A stretch of 64,000 bases of DNA from Prevotella sp. (GTDB taxonomy: Bacteria > Bacteroidota > Bacteroidia > Bacteroidales > Bacteroidaceae): positions 43,030 to 107,029 of the forward strand of contig JAKVJW010000008.1 in assembly GCA_022486815.1 (NCBI GenBank), read 5' to 3'. Shown here piece by piece: positions 18,891 through 27,429 of this stretch; the stretch's first letter is position 1; each line of letters opens with the position of its first letter. Below the pieces are notes generated by a model. It saw only the letters and a program-made list of their open reading frames with translations. It was not told where the DNA came from and did no database searches. The translations under genes were made by a program, and so were the position numbers.

Positions 18891-20285
18891 TCAATGTTTC
18901 TCCTGCAAAGTAACAGCAATAAGTTCCGCCAACTTTTTTGCGCCTTTGGCAGTAGGATGAATTCCGTCTTTCTGCTGGAATCCGGCATAAGGCATATAAG
19001 CAGTATGAAGATCCATCAACCGACACTTGTTTTTCTTAGCCAATTTGCGGATAACGGGATTGATACCTTTTACGATTACGCTGTCATTGATATTCCAAGT
19101 CGACTTAAAAGCAGGAATAGGTGTAGCCAGATAAATTTCAGGATGTGTAGGAAGCATCTTCAATGAATCAATCATCTGCTGCATATCCTTTTTAAAATCT
19201 TTCCCATAACGCCAGTTCTCCGGTTTGGAATCATTTGTCCCCAGACCAATGATAACCACCTGGGGCTGAAAGGCCAGCGCATCTTTCCACTGGCGCTCAT
19301 GCATATATGGAAGATCACCCTTATTCAGCATGGTACGTGCAGATATTCCAAAATTCTTTACAAGATATCCCGTTCCCAGATCTTTCTGCAAGTCAGCGGG
19401 ATAACCTTTCTCCGAAGACATATCTATACCAAAGCCTTCCGTAATACTATTGCCGATACAGGCCACACGTATAGCACCCTGAAGAGGACTGGGATGAGTC
19501 GTCAGCCAACAAGACAGGTCATTCAGCATCTGATTATGATAAGGAAAGGATGTATGGAATCCAAAGCCATGTCCGCCTGTAGGATAAACATACAACGCAC
19601 AATCGTTGCCAACTCTCCTCATGGCAGAATAATAGGCCACACCATTCTGTACTGGAGGCACTCCTCCATCATCATTCGCCAGAAAGATAACCGTCGGTGG
19701 AGTCAGATGGACTCGTACCTGACACTCATTGGAGAAATCCTTTACCAATTGTTCATCCGGTGATTTCCCAAGAAAATTATCCTTTGAACCCTGATGGCAG
19801 CCTTTTCCCATTGTAATGACAGGATAGAAAAGGATGGAGAAATCAGGACGTACGGCATAATCACCATGTGTACTGAGCGTAGAAGCCAGATGCCCACCTG
19901 CTGAGAATCCCATAATCCCTACATCATAAGGATTAATCTGCCATCTGGCAGAAGAATCACGGACGACTTTCATCGCATGCTCTGCATCACTTACAGGAAG
20001 CATACGATCACCATGAGGCATACGATATTTCAGAACGAAATAACTGATGCCACGCTGATTGAAAAAATCTGCCCAAGCATAACCTTCGTGATCAATTGCA
20101 AGATGCGTATATCCTCCTCCAGGACAATCTACAACAGCCCTTCCTGAAGGATGATCAGGCAGATAGCATGTTAAAGTGGAAGCTCCATCAGGGGTGATAT
20201 TCAGTGTAAACTTCCGTAGTGTCTGAGCTGCGGAAGACAATCCCATCAATAACAGAAAACCAAATAAAATATTCTTCTTCATCAT
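18891..20285 (-). CDS. Two-domain secreted esterase: alpha/beta hydrolase fused to SGNH hydrolase
   Basis: 464 residues from ATG 20285 (the next codon is also ATG). A signal peptide ends SSAAQ. Domain 1 (about 25-262) is an alpha/beta hydrolase with oxyanion CPGGGY, nucleophile GFSAGGH (Ser about 128), an Asp in ANDDGG (about 206) and His in TGGHGFGFH (about 239). Domain 2 (about 270-464) is an SGNH/GDSL hydrolase with CIGNSITEGFG (Ser about 280), the Gly block NFGISARTM, GLGTNDS (Asn about 351) and DGIHPTAKG (Asp-x-x-His, about 440-443). Both catalytic sites look complete. Fused esterases of this type remove acetyl groups from plant cell-wall glycans, which fits pectin or rhamnogalacturonan deacetylation. 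It is 69 bases downstream of the GH28 gene, probably one operon. Confidence 0.9.
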   Translation of the reverse strand: MMKKNILFGFLLLMGLSSAAQTLRKFTLNITPDGASTLTCYLPDHPSGRAVVDCPGGGYTHLAIDHEGYAWADFFNQRGISYFVLKYRMPHGDRMLPVSDAEHAMKVVRDSSARWQINPYDVGIMGFSAGGHLASTLSTHGDYAVRPDFSILFYPVITMGKGCHQGSKDNFLGKSPDEQLVKDFSNECQVRVHLTPPTVIFLANDDGGVPPVQNGVAYYSAMRRVGNDCALYVYPTGGHGFGFHTSFPYHNQMLNDLSCWLTTHPSPLQGAIRVACIGNSITEGFGIDMSSEKGYPADLQKDLGTGYLVKNFGISARTMLNKGDLPYMHERQWKDALAFQPQVVIIGLGTNDSKPENWRYGKDFKKDMQQMIDSLKMLPTHPEIYLATPIPAFKSTWNINDSVIVKGINPVIRKLAKKNKCRLMDLHTAYMPYAGFQQKDGIHPTAKGAKKLAELIAVTLQEKH

Positions 20286-20354
20286 CACCTATATATTATA
20301 ATATGTATAAACAGGTATCCTGACCAACTTTAGAAATGACCAGAATATTGACTT

Positions 20355-21680
20355 TTAAAACTTCTTTCCGTTGATAACGACTTTCTTAACGATTGAATTT
20401 GGAATCAGATCAGGGTCAAAGGCATTCTTTTCATCCGTCACATCAATATTCCGGAAAGTGAAATGATCCAAATGATACTTATCACTCATGCCAACATCAA
20501 AGAAATTCTTGCAGTTCATCTGAATATTCTGCATCACAATATGATGACAAAGACTCTGCGGCATATCATCACGATGCTCAGGCTTGAAGAATTGACTCCA
20601 TGGACGTATAACCAGAAATTCTCCAGTGTTTCCAGTAAAACCGTCCACAGTTACATACCCATACTGCTGTGGAGTATCTGGACGCATCTTGAGCCATAAT
20701 ACGCGGCGCGCATCATCAGCATGGCAATTGCGAAGGATAATGTTATGGTCATTTATGCTCTCACTGCCTAAAGTCAGACAACCATGGACAGTTCCATAAT
20801 GGCAGTTTTCTATCAGGATATTCCGATTAGGCCCATCCGTCGAGTCCTTATCTGCCCAGGTCCCCTTACCCCCTTTCATCACGACAGCATCATCATTGAC
20901 ATTCATATAGCAGCCATTAATGAGAATATCATGACAGAAATCAACATCGATGGCATCCGAACTGGGAGCCTTTACAGGACCGTTGGTAGGCGCATAAATA
21001 TAGCAGTCAAGGTAACGTACATGATCACTGTGATAGATATGATTTGTCCAGAAAGGACTATTCACCAGATGAATATCCTGAAGGGTAACATTCTTGCAGT
21101 TGGATATATAGACCAGTCGAGGACGCATAGCATCCTTATTCGTACATTGAGGATTCCAATGCCGGCGAATCCAGAACTCCTGCCAGTAGTTAAAGCCATT
21201 TCCGTCAATCGTCCCTTTACCGGCAATCGTAAAGCCGTTGAGTCCGTCTGCATTGATCAGGGCGGAAAAATATGAACAGGTCTGCCCTTCTATACGAGTT
21301 TTGATAATAGGGAAATTGGCTATTCTATCACTCCCCTTTAATCTTCCACCTTCCTCAAGGTAAAGATTTGTTCCCTGACGGAAGAACAAAGCTCCGGTAA
21401 GGAAAGTCCCCTTAGGGATAACGATGACTCCTCCCCCTCTTCGGGCTACCAAGTCAATCACAGACTGAATTTGAAAAGTCTGTATTATCGTACTGTCATT
21501 TTTGACACCATAGTCCGTAATGACATAACGCGATCCCAATTGGCCTACATCTATCTTGGTTGTATCGGAAAACCATGCATCCATGGGTGTACTGTCTGGC
21601 CACAATTCTCGCTTTTCCTTTGCAGAAGCTGACAGAACGGTCAGAAATGTAAATACACAGAATAGTATTGTTTGTTTCAT
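20355..21680 (-). CDS. Glycoside hydrolase family 28 (polygalacturonase/rhamnogalacturonase-like)
   Basis: 441 residues from ATG 21680; the signal peptide MKQTILFCVFTFLTVLSASA fixes this start rather than the upstream in-frame codons. The right-handed beta-helix shows in repeated NILIENCHY-type turns. Catalytic acids are in SSDAIDVD (about 242-245) and NVNDDAVVMKGG (Asp about 263-264), His in GTVHGCLTLGSE (about 299), and the substrate Lys region in LWLKMR. GH28 enzymes cut alpha-linked galacturonate bonds in homogalacturonan, xylogalacturonan or rhamnogalacturonan. It is first in a unit with the two-domain esterase. The upstream TAACTTTG box at 21780-21773 (minus strand) could be its promoter. 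Confidence 0.9.
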   Translation of the reverse strand: MKQTILFCVFTFLTVLSASAKEKRELWPDSTPMDAWFSDTTKIDVGQLGSRYVITDYGVKNDSTIIQTFQIQSVIDLVARRGGGVIVIPKGTFLTGALFFRQGTNLYLEEGGRLKGSDRIANFPIIKTRIEGQTCSYFSALINADGLNGFTIAGKGTIDGNGFNYWQEFWIRRHWNPQCTNKDAMRPRLVYISNCKNVTLQDIHLVNSPFWTNHIYHSDHVRYLDCYIYAPTNGPVKAPSSDAIDVDFCHDILINGCYMNVNDDAVVMKGGKGTWADKDSTDGPNRNILIENCHYGTVHGCLTLGSESINDHNIILRNCHADDARRVLWLKMRPDTPQQYGYVTVDGFTGNTGEFLVIRPWSQFFKPEHRDDMPQSLCHHIVMQNIQMNCKNFFDVGMSDKYHLDHFTFRNIDVTDEKNAFDPDLIPNSIVKKVVINGKKF

Positions 21681-22086
21681 CAATTTAAAGTATTTTGTTT
21701 TCTTGTTTGTTTCAGACATCAGTGATTGCTCCTCCATACTCCCGTGCAACCAATTTTGTAGTAAGTTATTGGCAAAGTTAATAATAATTTCTCATAGTCT
21801 GTTTTTATCCTGACAAATAAGCGGTATTTTTAATCTTTCTTTCAACAAAAAACTTGTTTCACTCTTTTTTATTACGATCTTTATGGATATAAAAGCTATG
21901 CATTGCCCCATAAATCTAAAAATTCCATCAAGCGTATATTTGCTTTGATTTCATAAAAACAAAACCATTATACGCTAATTTTAGAGAAATTATCTTGTTT
22001 TTCATCCTAACTGGCTTATAATCTCAGAAAAAATATCTAATTTTGTTGATAATAAATGATTTTTGAATTTTACGATAACGAATAGT
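21681..22086. other. Divergent intergenic region between GH28 and sppA
   Basis: 406 bases with no gene. It holds a minus-strand TAACTTTG box (21780-21773) for the GH28 unit and plus-strand boxes TATATTTG (21935-21942) and TAATTTTG (22038-22045) facing sppA. An inverted repeat AGCGTATA (21931-21938) / TATACGCT (21969-21976) brackets the first sppA-facing box. Confidence 0.55.
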
Positions 22087-23859
22087 ATGAAAGATTTCTT
22101 CAAAAACGTCCTTGCCACTATCGTTGGTATATTTGGTTTTGGACTCGTCCTATTTATCTTCGGGCTACTAGGTTTAGTAGGCATCGTCGCTTCTGAAAAC
22201 TCCTCGAAGAAGATAGCTGATAATTCAGTTTTGGTACTTAACCTTCAAGGCACGATTAAAGAACGGGCAGACAATGATCTTCTTGGCAAGTTGACAGGAG
22301 GCGAACTCAGTCAGATCGGACTCAATGACCTGCTATCATCCATTGCCAAGGCTAAGAATGATTCACATGTCAAGGGTATCTACATTGAAACCAGTGCACT
22401 GGCTAACAATTATGGCACCTTGCAGGAATTACGCAATGCTCTTTTGGATTTCAAGAAAAGTGGCAAATGGATCATTGCATACGGAGACCTTTATACACAG
22501 GGGGCTTACTATATAGCTTCAGTAGCTGACAAGATTTATCTGAATCCGTCAGGGATGATTGACATCCACGGTATCGGTTCACAGCCCATGTATATTAAAG
22601 ACCTTGCTGCTAAATTCGGCATTCACTATCAGGTTGTTAAGGTAGGAGCTTACAAAAGTGCGACGGAAACCTATACTTCTGACAGGATGAGCAAGGCAAA
22701 CCGCATTCAGTTGACTGCTATCATCAACGGGACATGGAATACTGTCGTCAAAGCTATTTCTACCAGCAGACATATCAGCAAGGATTCCATCAATTCTTAC
22801 GCTGACCACCTTATTCTTCTGGCTGATCCAAAAAGTTATAAGAAAGATAAACTCGTAGATGGTTTCCTCTACGGTGATGAGGTCAAAGGTGTTATAAAGA
22901 AGAAGTTGGGCATTAGTGATGACAAGACCATTTCACAGGTGAGCCCGGAAGAGATGGATAAGGTGGACCAGCATGACAAAGGAAAAGAGGTTGCAGTCTA
23001 CTATGCTCAGGGAGAAATCGTTCTCGACAATACAGCCAGCAATTTCGTCAGCCAGGATGCTATTGTATCAACAAAGGTCTGTAAGGATCTGGAAAAACTC
23101 AAAAATGATGATGATGTAAAAGCAGTGGTTATCCGACTGAGTTCTCCTGGTGGAGATGCGTACGCTTCTGAACAAATCTGGCATGCCGTTACTGAACTCA
23201 AAGCCAAGAAACCGGTAGTGGTCTCTATGGGTGATATGGCAGCCAGTGGAGGCTATTACATGAGTTGTAATGCCAATTGGATCGTCGCCCAGCCAACTAC
23301 CTTGACGGGGAGCATTGGTATCTTTGGAATTATCCGTGATTTCAGTGAACTGACCACCAAGAAACTTGGATTACATTTTGATCAGGTACAAACCAACAAG
23401 CATTCCATTTTCGGTGATGTATGGGCTCGTCCTCTCAATGCAGAAGAACTCCGGTTGGTTGCCGGTAATGTCAACCGTGGATATCAGTTGTTCCGCACGA
23501 GGGTGGCTAACGGACGTAAGATGACCATTCCGCAGGTAGAACGTATCGCCCAGGGACATGTCTGGCTGGGAATGGACGCTATCAAAATAGGTTTGGTGGA
23601 TCAATTGGGAGGAACGGATATGGCTGTAGCTAAAGCTGCCCAACTCGCTCACTTGAAAGATTATCATACTAAAGGTTATCCTCAACCTTGTGACTGGACG
23701 GATCGGTTCATGAAAGAAATCCAACACAACAATAATCTTGATGAAACCATCAAAGCAACCCTGGGTGATTATTACGAACCATTCTTGCTGCTAAGAGAAC
23801 TTAATTCTCATCAGGAATTACTTCAGGCAAGGATCATCGGCAATATGAGAATACAATAA
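22087..23859 (+). CDS. sppA: Signal peptide peptidase SppA, 67-kDa type
   Basis: 590 residues from ATG 22087. One N-terminal membrane helix (about 8-35) anchors two tandem S49 peptidase domains facing the periplasm. The Lys general base is in VGAYKSATE (about residue 190) of the first domain and the Ser nucleophile in GDMAASGGYY (about 387) of the second, the arrangement of E. coli-type SppA. The protein cuts leftover signal peptides in the membrane. The C-terminal domain also shows SSPGGDAYASEQIW and TLTGSIGIFG. It is followed after about 160 bases by lpxK on the same strand. The TAATTTTG box just upstream is a likely promoter. Confidence 0.95.
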   Translation: MKDFFKNVLATIVGIFGFGLVLFIFGLLGLVGIVASENSSKKIADNSVLVLNLQGTIKERADNDLLGKLTGGELSQIGLNDLLSSIAKAKNDSHVKGIYIETSALANNYGTLQELRNALLDFKKSGKWIIAYGDLYTQGAYYIASVADKIYLNPSGMIDIHGIGSQPMYIKDLAAKFGIHYQVVKVGAYKSATETYTSDRMSKANRIQLTAIINGTWNTVVKAISTSRHISKDSINSYADHLILLADPKSYKKDKLVDGFLYGDEVKGVIKKKLGISDDKTISQVSPEEMDKVDQHDKGKEVAVYYAQGEIVLDNTASNFVSQDAIVSTKVCKDLEKLKNDDDVKAVVIRLSSPGGDAYASEQIWHAVTELKAKKPVVVSMGDMAASGGYYMSCNANWIVAQPTTLTGSIGIFGIIRDFSELTTKKLGLHFDQVQTNKHSIFGDVWARPLNAEELRLVAGNVNRGYQLFRTRVANGRKMTIPQVERIAQGHVWLGMDAIKIGLVDQLGGTDMAVAKAAQLAHLKDYHTKGYPQPCDWTDRFMKEIQHNNNLDETIKATLGDYYEPFLLLRELNSHQELLQARIIGNMRIQ

Positions 23860-24022
23860 GATCTATCTTCAGGGGTTAAGATGATCAGACAAGATATCCT
23901 AACTTGTCTGCCAGCCATCACAAATGAGGTTGCTTGAATGACCATCTTCAACTTTCTGAGTTTTTCCTCATACCGCAGGAAAAACTCTCAAGGATCTTTC
24001 TTAACTACAAATTTCAAGAATC

Positions 24023-25282
24023 ATGACGAAAGGTATAAGAACGGAAGGAGATTTCATTAAAGTTAATGAGTGGCTGTTACCATTGAGTTGGTTATATGGT
24101 TTAGGCGTACGATTAAGAAACTGGATGTTTGATGTTGGCATCCTGAAGGCACACACCTATGATATTCCGGTTATTTCTGTAGGCAATATTACCGTAGGAG
24201 GTTCCGGAAAAACACCTCATGTGGAATATCTCGTCAGTTTGCTTCAAGACGTATTTAAGGTCGCCGTCCTCTCACGAGGATATAAACGTAAAAGCCATGG
24301 ATACATATTAGCAGATGCTGACACAAAAATGCCATCAATAGGAGATGAACCTTATCAAATGCATCAGAAATTTCGTCATATCTTCGTAGCCGTTGACAAG
24401 AACCGCCGGGAGGGTATCGAACGATTGCAGTCAGACAAAGCAACTAAAGATGTAGATGTCATCCTTCTGGATGATGCTTTCCAGCACCGTTTTGTACAAC
24501 CAGGCATCAATATCCTCCTCATCGATTACCATAGACTCATCATTTATGACAAACTCTTGCCGGCCGGCCGGCTCAGGGAACCGGAATCCGGGAAAAACCG
24601 TGCCGACATCGTCATCATCACCAAATGTCCGAGAGACCTTAAACCGATGGAATTTCGTGTACTTACCAAGGCCTTAAGTCTTTACCCTTATCAGGAACTC
24701 TATTTTACAACTTTGGATTATTGTGATCTCCAGCCACTGTTTCATTATACAACAGTTGACAGTAAAGACATCTCACAATCCAACGATCCGTATGATACAC
24801 GGAAGGGATGCCGGAGCGGGTACCCTTTAAAATCAATCCAAGGACAGCATGTACTTTTGCTTACGGGCATTGCCTCTCCCAAACAGATCTTACAGGACAT
24901 CTCTGATATAGAACCTGCAGATATCACGCCTCTCATATTTTCTGACCATCATAATTTCAATCCAAAAGATATCGATCAGATCAACGAAACTTTCAAATCT
25001 CTTTTGAATCCAAAAGTCATCATCACCACAGAAAAGGATGCAGCACGATTACAGAACGTTGACGGACTCAGTGAGGAAGTTAGGAAAAACCTCTTTGTCC
25101 TTCCCATTCGTATTCGCTTTATGCTGAACAAAGGAAAGAATTTTAATCAAAAAATGATAAGTTATGTTAGAAAAAATTCAAGAAACAGCATCTTGGTTAA
25201 GGGCAAGGATGACAACAAGTCCAAAGATAGCTATCATACTGGGAACAGGACTCGGACGATTAGCTTCCGAGATAACGGATAG
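24023..25282 (+). CDS. lpxK: Tetraacyldisaccharide 4'-kinase (lipid A)
   Basis: 419 residues. LpxK phosphorylates the 4' position of the lipid A disaccharide at the inner membrane. The N-terminal membrane-associated helix (PLSWLYGLGVRLRNWMF) is followed by the P-loop VGNITVGGSGKTPH (about 53-66), LSRGYKRKSHGY, GDEPYQM, VDKNRREG, ILLDDAFQHR and DRLREP-like PAGRLREPESG. The protein is longer than common homologues (about 330-370) because the last 40 residues run into the next gene: the final 119 bases overlap the purine nucleoside phosphorylase gene in another frame. The tail after MISYVRKNSRNS is polar and lacks recognisable structure. Confidence 0.93.
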   Translation: MTKGIRTEGDFIKVNEWLLPLSWLYGLGVRLRNWMFDVGILKAHTYDIPVISVGNITVGGSGKTPHVEYLVSLLQDVFKVAVLSRGYKRKSHGYILADADTKMPSIGDEPYQMHQKFRHIFVAVDKNRREGIERLQSDKATKDVDVILLDDAFQHRFVQPGINILLIDYHRLIIYDKLLPAGRLREPESGKNRADIVIITKCPRDLKPMEFRVLTKALSLYPYQELYFTTLDYCDLQPLFHYTTVDSKDISQSNDPYDTRKGCRSGYPLKSIQGQHVLLLTGIASPKQILQDISDIEPADITPLIFSDHHNFNPKDIDQINETFKSLLNPKVIITTEKDAARLQNVDGLSEEVRKNLFVLPIRIRFMLNKGKNFNQKMISYVRKNSRNSILVKGKDDNKSKDSYHTGNRTRTISFRDNG

Positions 25283-25973
25283 TTATGAATTTCCCTACAC
25301 GAATATACCTAACTTTCCTGTCAGTACGGTACAGGGACATGCGGGGAAATTGATTTTCGGCAAACTCGGTGGAAAGGACATTATGGCTATGGATGGCCGT
25401 TTCCATTACTATGAAGGATATACGATGCAGGAGGTCACTTTCCCGGAACGTGTCATGCACGAACTGGGTATAGAAACACTCTTCGTCAGCAATGCTTCCG
25501 GTGGAATGAATCCCAAATTCAAAGTTGGTGATATTATGATCATCACTGACCATATCAACTTCTTTCCGGAGCATCCGCTACATGGAGTCAACCTTCCCGG
25601 TTATGCACGCTTCCCGGATATGCACGAAGCCTATGATCATAAGTTGATTACATTGGCTGACAAGATCGCTGAAGAAAAGGAAATTCCGGTACAACATGGT
25701 GTTTATATCGGGGTTCAGGGACCTACCTTCGAGACCCCACATGAATACCAGATGTATCGTTTTTTAGGAGCTGATGCAGTAGGTATGAGTACCGTACCGG
25801 AGGTGATCGTAGCCCGCCACTGTGGCATCAAGGTATTTGGCGTCAGTATCATCACTGACCTCGGAGGCTTCGACATACCTGTACAGGTCAGTCACGAGGA
25901 AGTTCAGAAAGCTGCTGATGGTGCTGAACCTCACATGACGGAAATCATGAGAGAAATGATCAAACGCAGTTGA
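25164..25973 (+). CDS. punA: Purine nucleoside phosphorylase (trimeric type)
   Basis: 269 residues, normal length for the trimeric PNP family. It splits inosine or guanosine with phosphate into base and ribose 1-phosphate for purine salvage. Motifs are ILGTGLGRLA (phosphate-binding loop), VQGHAGKLIFG, MDGRFHYYEGY, VSNASGGMNP, HINFFPEHPL, GVQGPTFETPHEYQM and GMSTVPEVIVARHCG, plus the base-specificity segment VSIITDLGG. Its start lies 119 bases inside lpxK, so the two are probably translationally coupled. Confidence 0.93.
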   Translation: MLEKIQETASWLRARMTTSPKIAIILGTGLGRLASEITDSYEFPYTNIPNFPVSTVQGHAGKLIFGKLGGKDIMAMDGRFHYYEGYTMQEVTFPERVMHELGIETLFVSNASGGMNPKFKVGDIMIITDHINFFPEHPLHGVNLPGYARFPDMHEAYDHKLITLADKIAEEKEIPVQHGVYIGVQGPTFETPHEYQMYRFLGADAVGMSTVPEVIVARHCGIKVFGVSIITDLGGFDIPVQVSHEEVQKAADGAEPHMTEIMREMIKRS

Positions 25974-26045
25974 TGACTCACTCCTTATTACAAAGAGGAA
26001 TCTTTCTAAACAGAAGGATCTGTATTTAAATTTATTCATTTTTGA

Positions 26046-27155
26046 ATGGAAATATCCGAACTTGGTGAATTTGGTCTCATCGACCATCTCACAAAAGACA
26101 TTAAAATAAAAAACAAGGAAACCGTTTACGGTGTTGGTGATGACTGCACTGTACTGGACTACCCAGACAAAGAGGTACTCGTCACCAGTGACATGCTGAT
26201 GGAAGGTATTCACTTTGACTTGACCTATATGGATATGCAGCATCTCGGCTACAAATCGGCTATGGTCAATATCAGTGATATCTTTGCCATGAACGGAACA
26301 CCGAAACAGATGATTGTCAACATTGCCTTGAGCAAACGTTTCAAAGTGGAAGATCTGGATGAATTCTACAAGGGCCTCAGGGCTGCTTGTGACAAATGGA
26401 ACATCGATCTCGTAGGTGGTGATACGACTCCTTCTTATACCGGACTTGCTATCAGTATCACTTGTATCGGTGAGGCTGACAAATCGGATATCGTCTACCG
26501 TAATGGTGCTGGCGAAACCGACTTGATCTGTGTCACAGGAGATCTGGGAGCTGCCTATATGGGACTCCAACTCCTTGAGCGGGAGAATAATGTCTATTAT
26601 GGGCAAATCAATGACTTAAGGAAAAAGATTCAGGAAGCGGAAAAGAACGGGGATACGAAGAAGGAACACCAACTCAAGGCTGACCTTTCTGCCATGGACA
26701 ACTTTCAACCGGACTTTTCGGGTAAAGAATATCTCATCCAGCGGCAACTCCAACCGGAGGCTCGCGGTGATATGATTCAGAAATTCCGGGATTCAGGAAT
26801 CCGCCCTACGGCGATGATGGATATTTCCGACGGACTCAGCAGTGAACTCCATCATATCTGCCGGCAGAGTCATTGTGGCTGCCGGATCTATGAGAAAGAG
26901 ATCCCTGTCGATTACCAGACAGCTGTAATGGCAGAAGAACTGAACATGAATGTGACAACCTGTGCACTAAATGGTGGGGAGGATTATGAACTTCTGTTTA
27001 CTGTCCCTATTGGGGACCACGAGAAAGTAAGTGCTTTGAAGGGAGTCAGACAGATCGGTTATATCACAAAAGAGGAACTGGGACTCAAACTGGTAACGCG
27101 TGATAACAACGAATTTGATATTCCCGCACAGGGATGGAATCCACTTAAAAAGTGA
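26046..27155 (+). CDS. thiL: Thiamine-monophosphate kinase
   Basis: 369 residues. ThiL makes thiamine diphosphate from the monophosphate using ATP. Motifs are ELGEFGLIDHL, GVGDDCTVLD (metal-binding Asp pair), VTSDMLMEGIHFD, AMVNISDIFAMNGTP, LVGGDTTPS and the C-terminal MMDISDGLSSELHHIC and NGGEDYELLFTV. A charged insertion at about 190-215 (LRKKIQEAEKNGDTKKEHQL) makes it somewhat longer than the E. coli protein. No TPP riboswitch is visible upstream. The gap after punA is only 72 bases, so it may belong to the lpxK-punA unit. Confidence 0.94.
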   Translation: MEISELGEFGLIDHLTKDIKIKNKETVYGVGDDCTVLDYPDKEVLVTSDMLMEGIHFDLTYMDMQHLGYKSAMVNISDIFAMNGTPKQMIVNIALSKRFKVEDLDEFYKGLRAACDKWNIDLVGGDTTPSYTGLAISITCIGEADKSDIVYRNGAGETDLICVTGDLGAAYMGLQLLERENNVYYGQINDLRKKIQEAEKNGDTKKEHQLKADLSAMDNFQPDFSGKEYLIQRQLQPEARGDMIQKFRDSGIRPTAMMDISDGLSSELHHICRQSHCGCRIYEKEIPVDYQTAVMAEELNMNVTTCALNGGEDYELLFTVPIGDHEKVSALKGVRQIGYITKEELGLKLVTRDNNEFDIPAQGWNPLKK

Positions 27156-27161
27156 TATCAT

Positions 27162-27242
27162 AAGAAGAATCCATACTGTTAATAAACTTTAATTCGTACG
27201 ATTTTTATCTTCACCTTTTCGTCTGTATGGATTTTTCTTCTT
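27162..27242. repeat. Long inverted repeat between thiL and tRNA-Phe
   Basis: AAGAAGAATCCATAC (27162-27176) is matched in inverted orientation by GTATGGATTTTTCTTCTT (27225-27242) with a three-base bulge and a 48-base spacer. The right arm ends against the tRNA promoter box. It may help end thiL transcription, but this is inference. Confidence 0.5.
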
Positions 27243-27249
27243 ACCTTTG
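27242..27249 (+). promoter_or_regulatory. tRNA-Phe promoter -7 box
   Basis: TACCTTTG matches the Bacteroidetes -7 consensus and lies 21 bases before the mature tRNA 5' end. Confidence 0.65.
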
Positions 27250-27270
27250 CAACCGCAAAACAGAAAGCAG

Positions 27271-27343
27271 GGTGCCTTAGCTCAGGTGGTAGAGCATCGG
27301 ACTGAAAATCCGTGTGTCCTTGGTTCAACTCCAAGAGGTACCA
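27271..27343 (+). tRNA. tRNA-Phe (GAA)
   Basis: Cloverleaf read by eye: acceptor GGTGCCT / AGGTACC with one G-U pair, D arm GCTC...GAGC, anticodon loop CTGAAAA giving GAA, T arm CTTGG-TTCAACT-CCAAG, discriminator A. CCA is not encoded. Confidence 0.95.
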
Positions 27344-27357
27344 CTCCTCCTTTCACG

Positions 27358-27390
27358 GAGGCGGTTCGTTAATAGCGGCCGCCTCTTTTT
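27358..27390 (+). terminator. Terminator after tRNA-Phe
   Basis: GAGGCGG (27358-27364) pairs with CCGCCTC (27379-27385), followed directly by TTTTT. Confidence 0.8.
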
Positions 27391-27429
27391 CATTTATAAT
27401 AGTCTATTGTTATTCTAATCCGGGACAAC

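Noticed and set aside
25974..26045. TPP riboswitch before thiL
   Set aside because: Only 72 bases lie upstream and no thi-box-like sequence is visible.
25764..26606. 280-codon minus-strand frame across punA and thiL
   Set aside because: Antisense to two clear housekeeping genes and spans their junction; composition is unlike a real protein of this genome.
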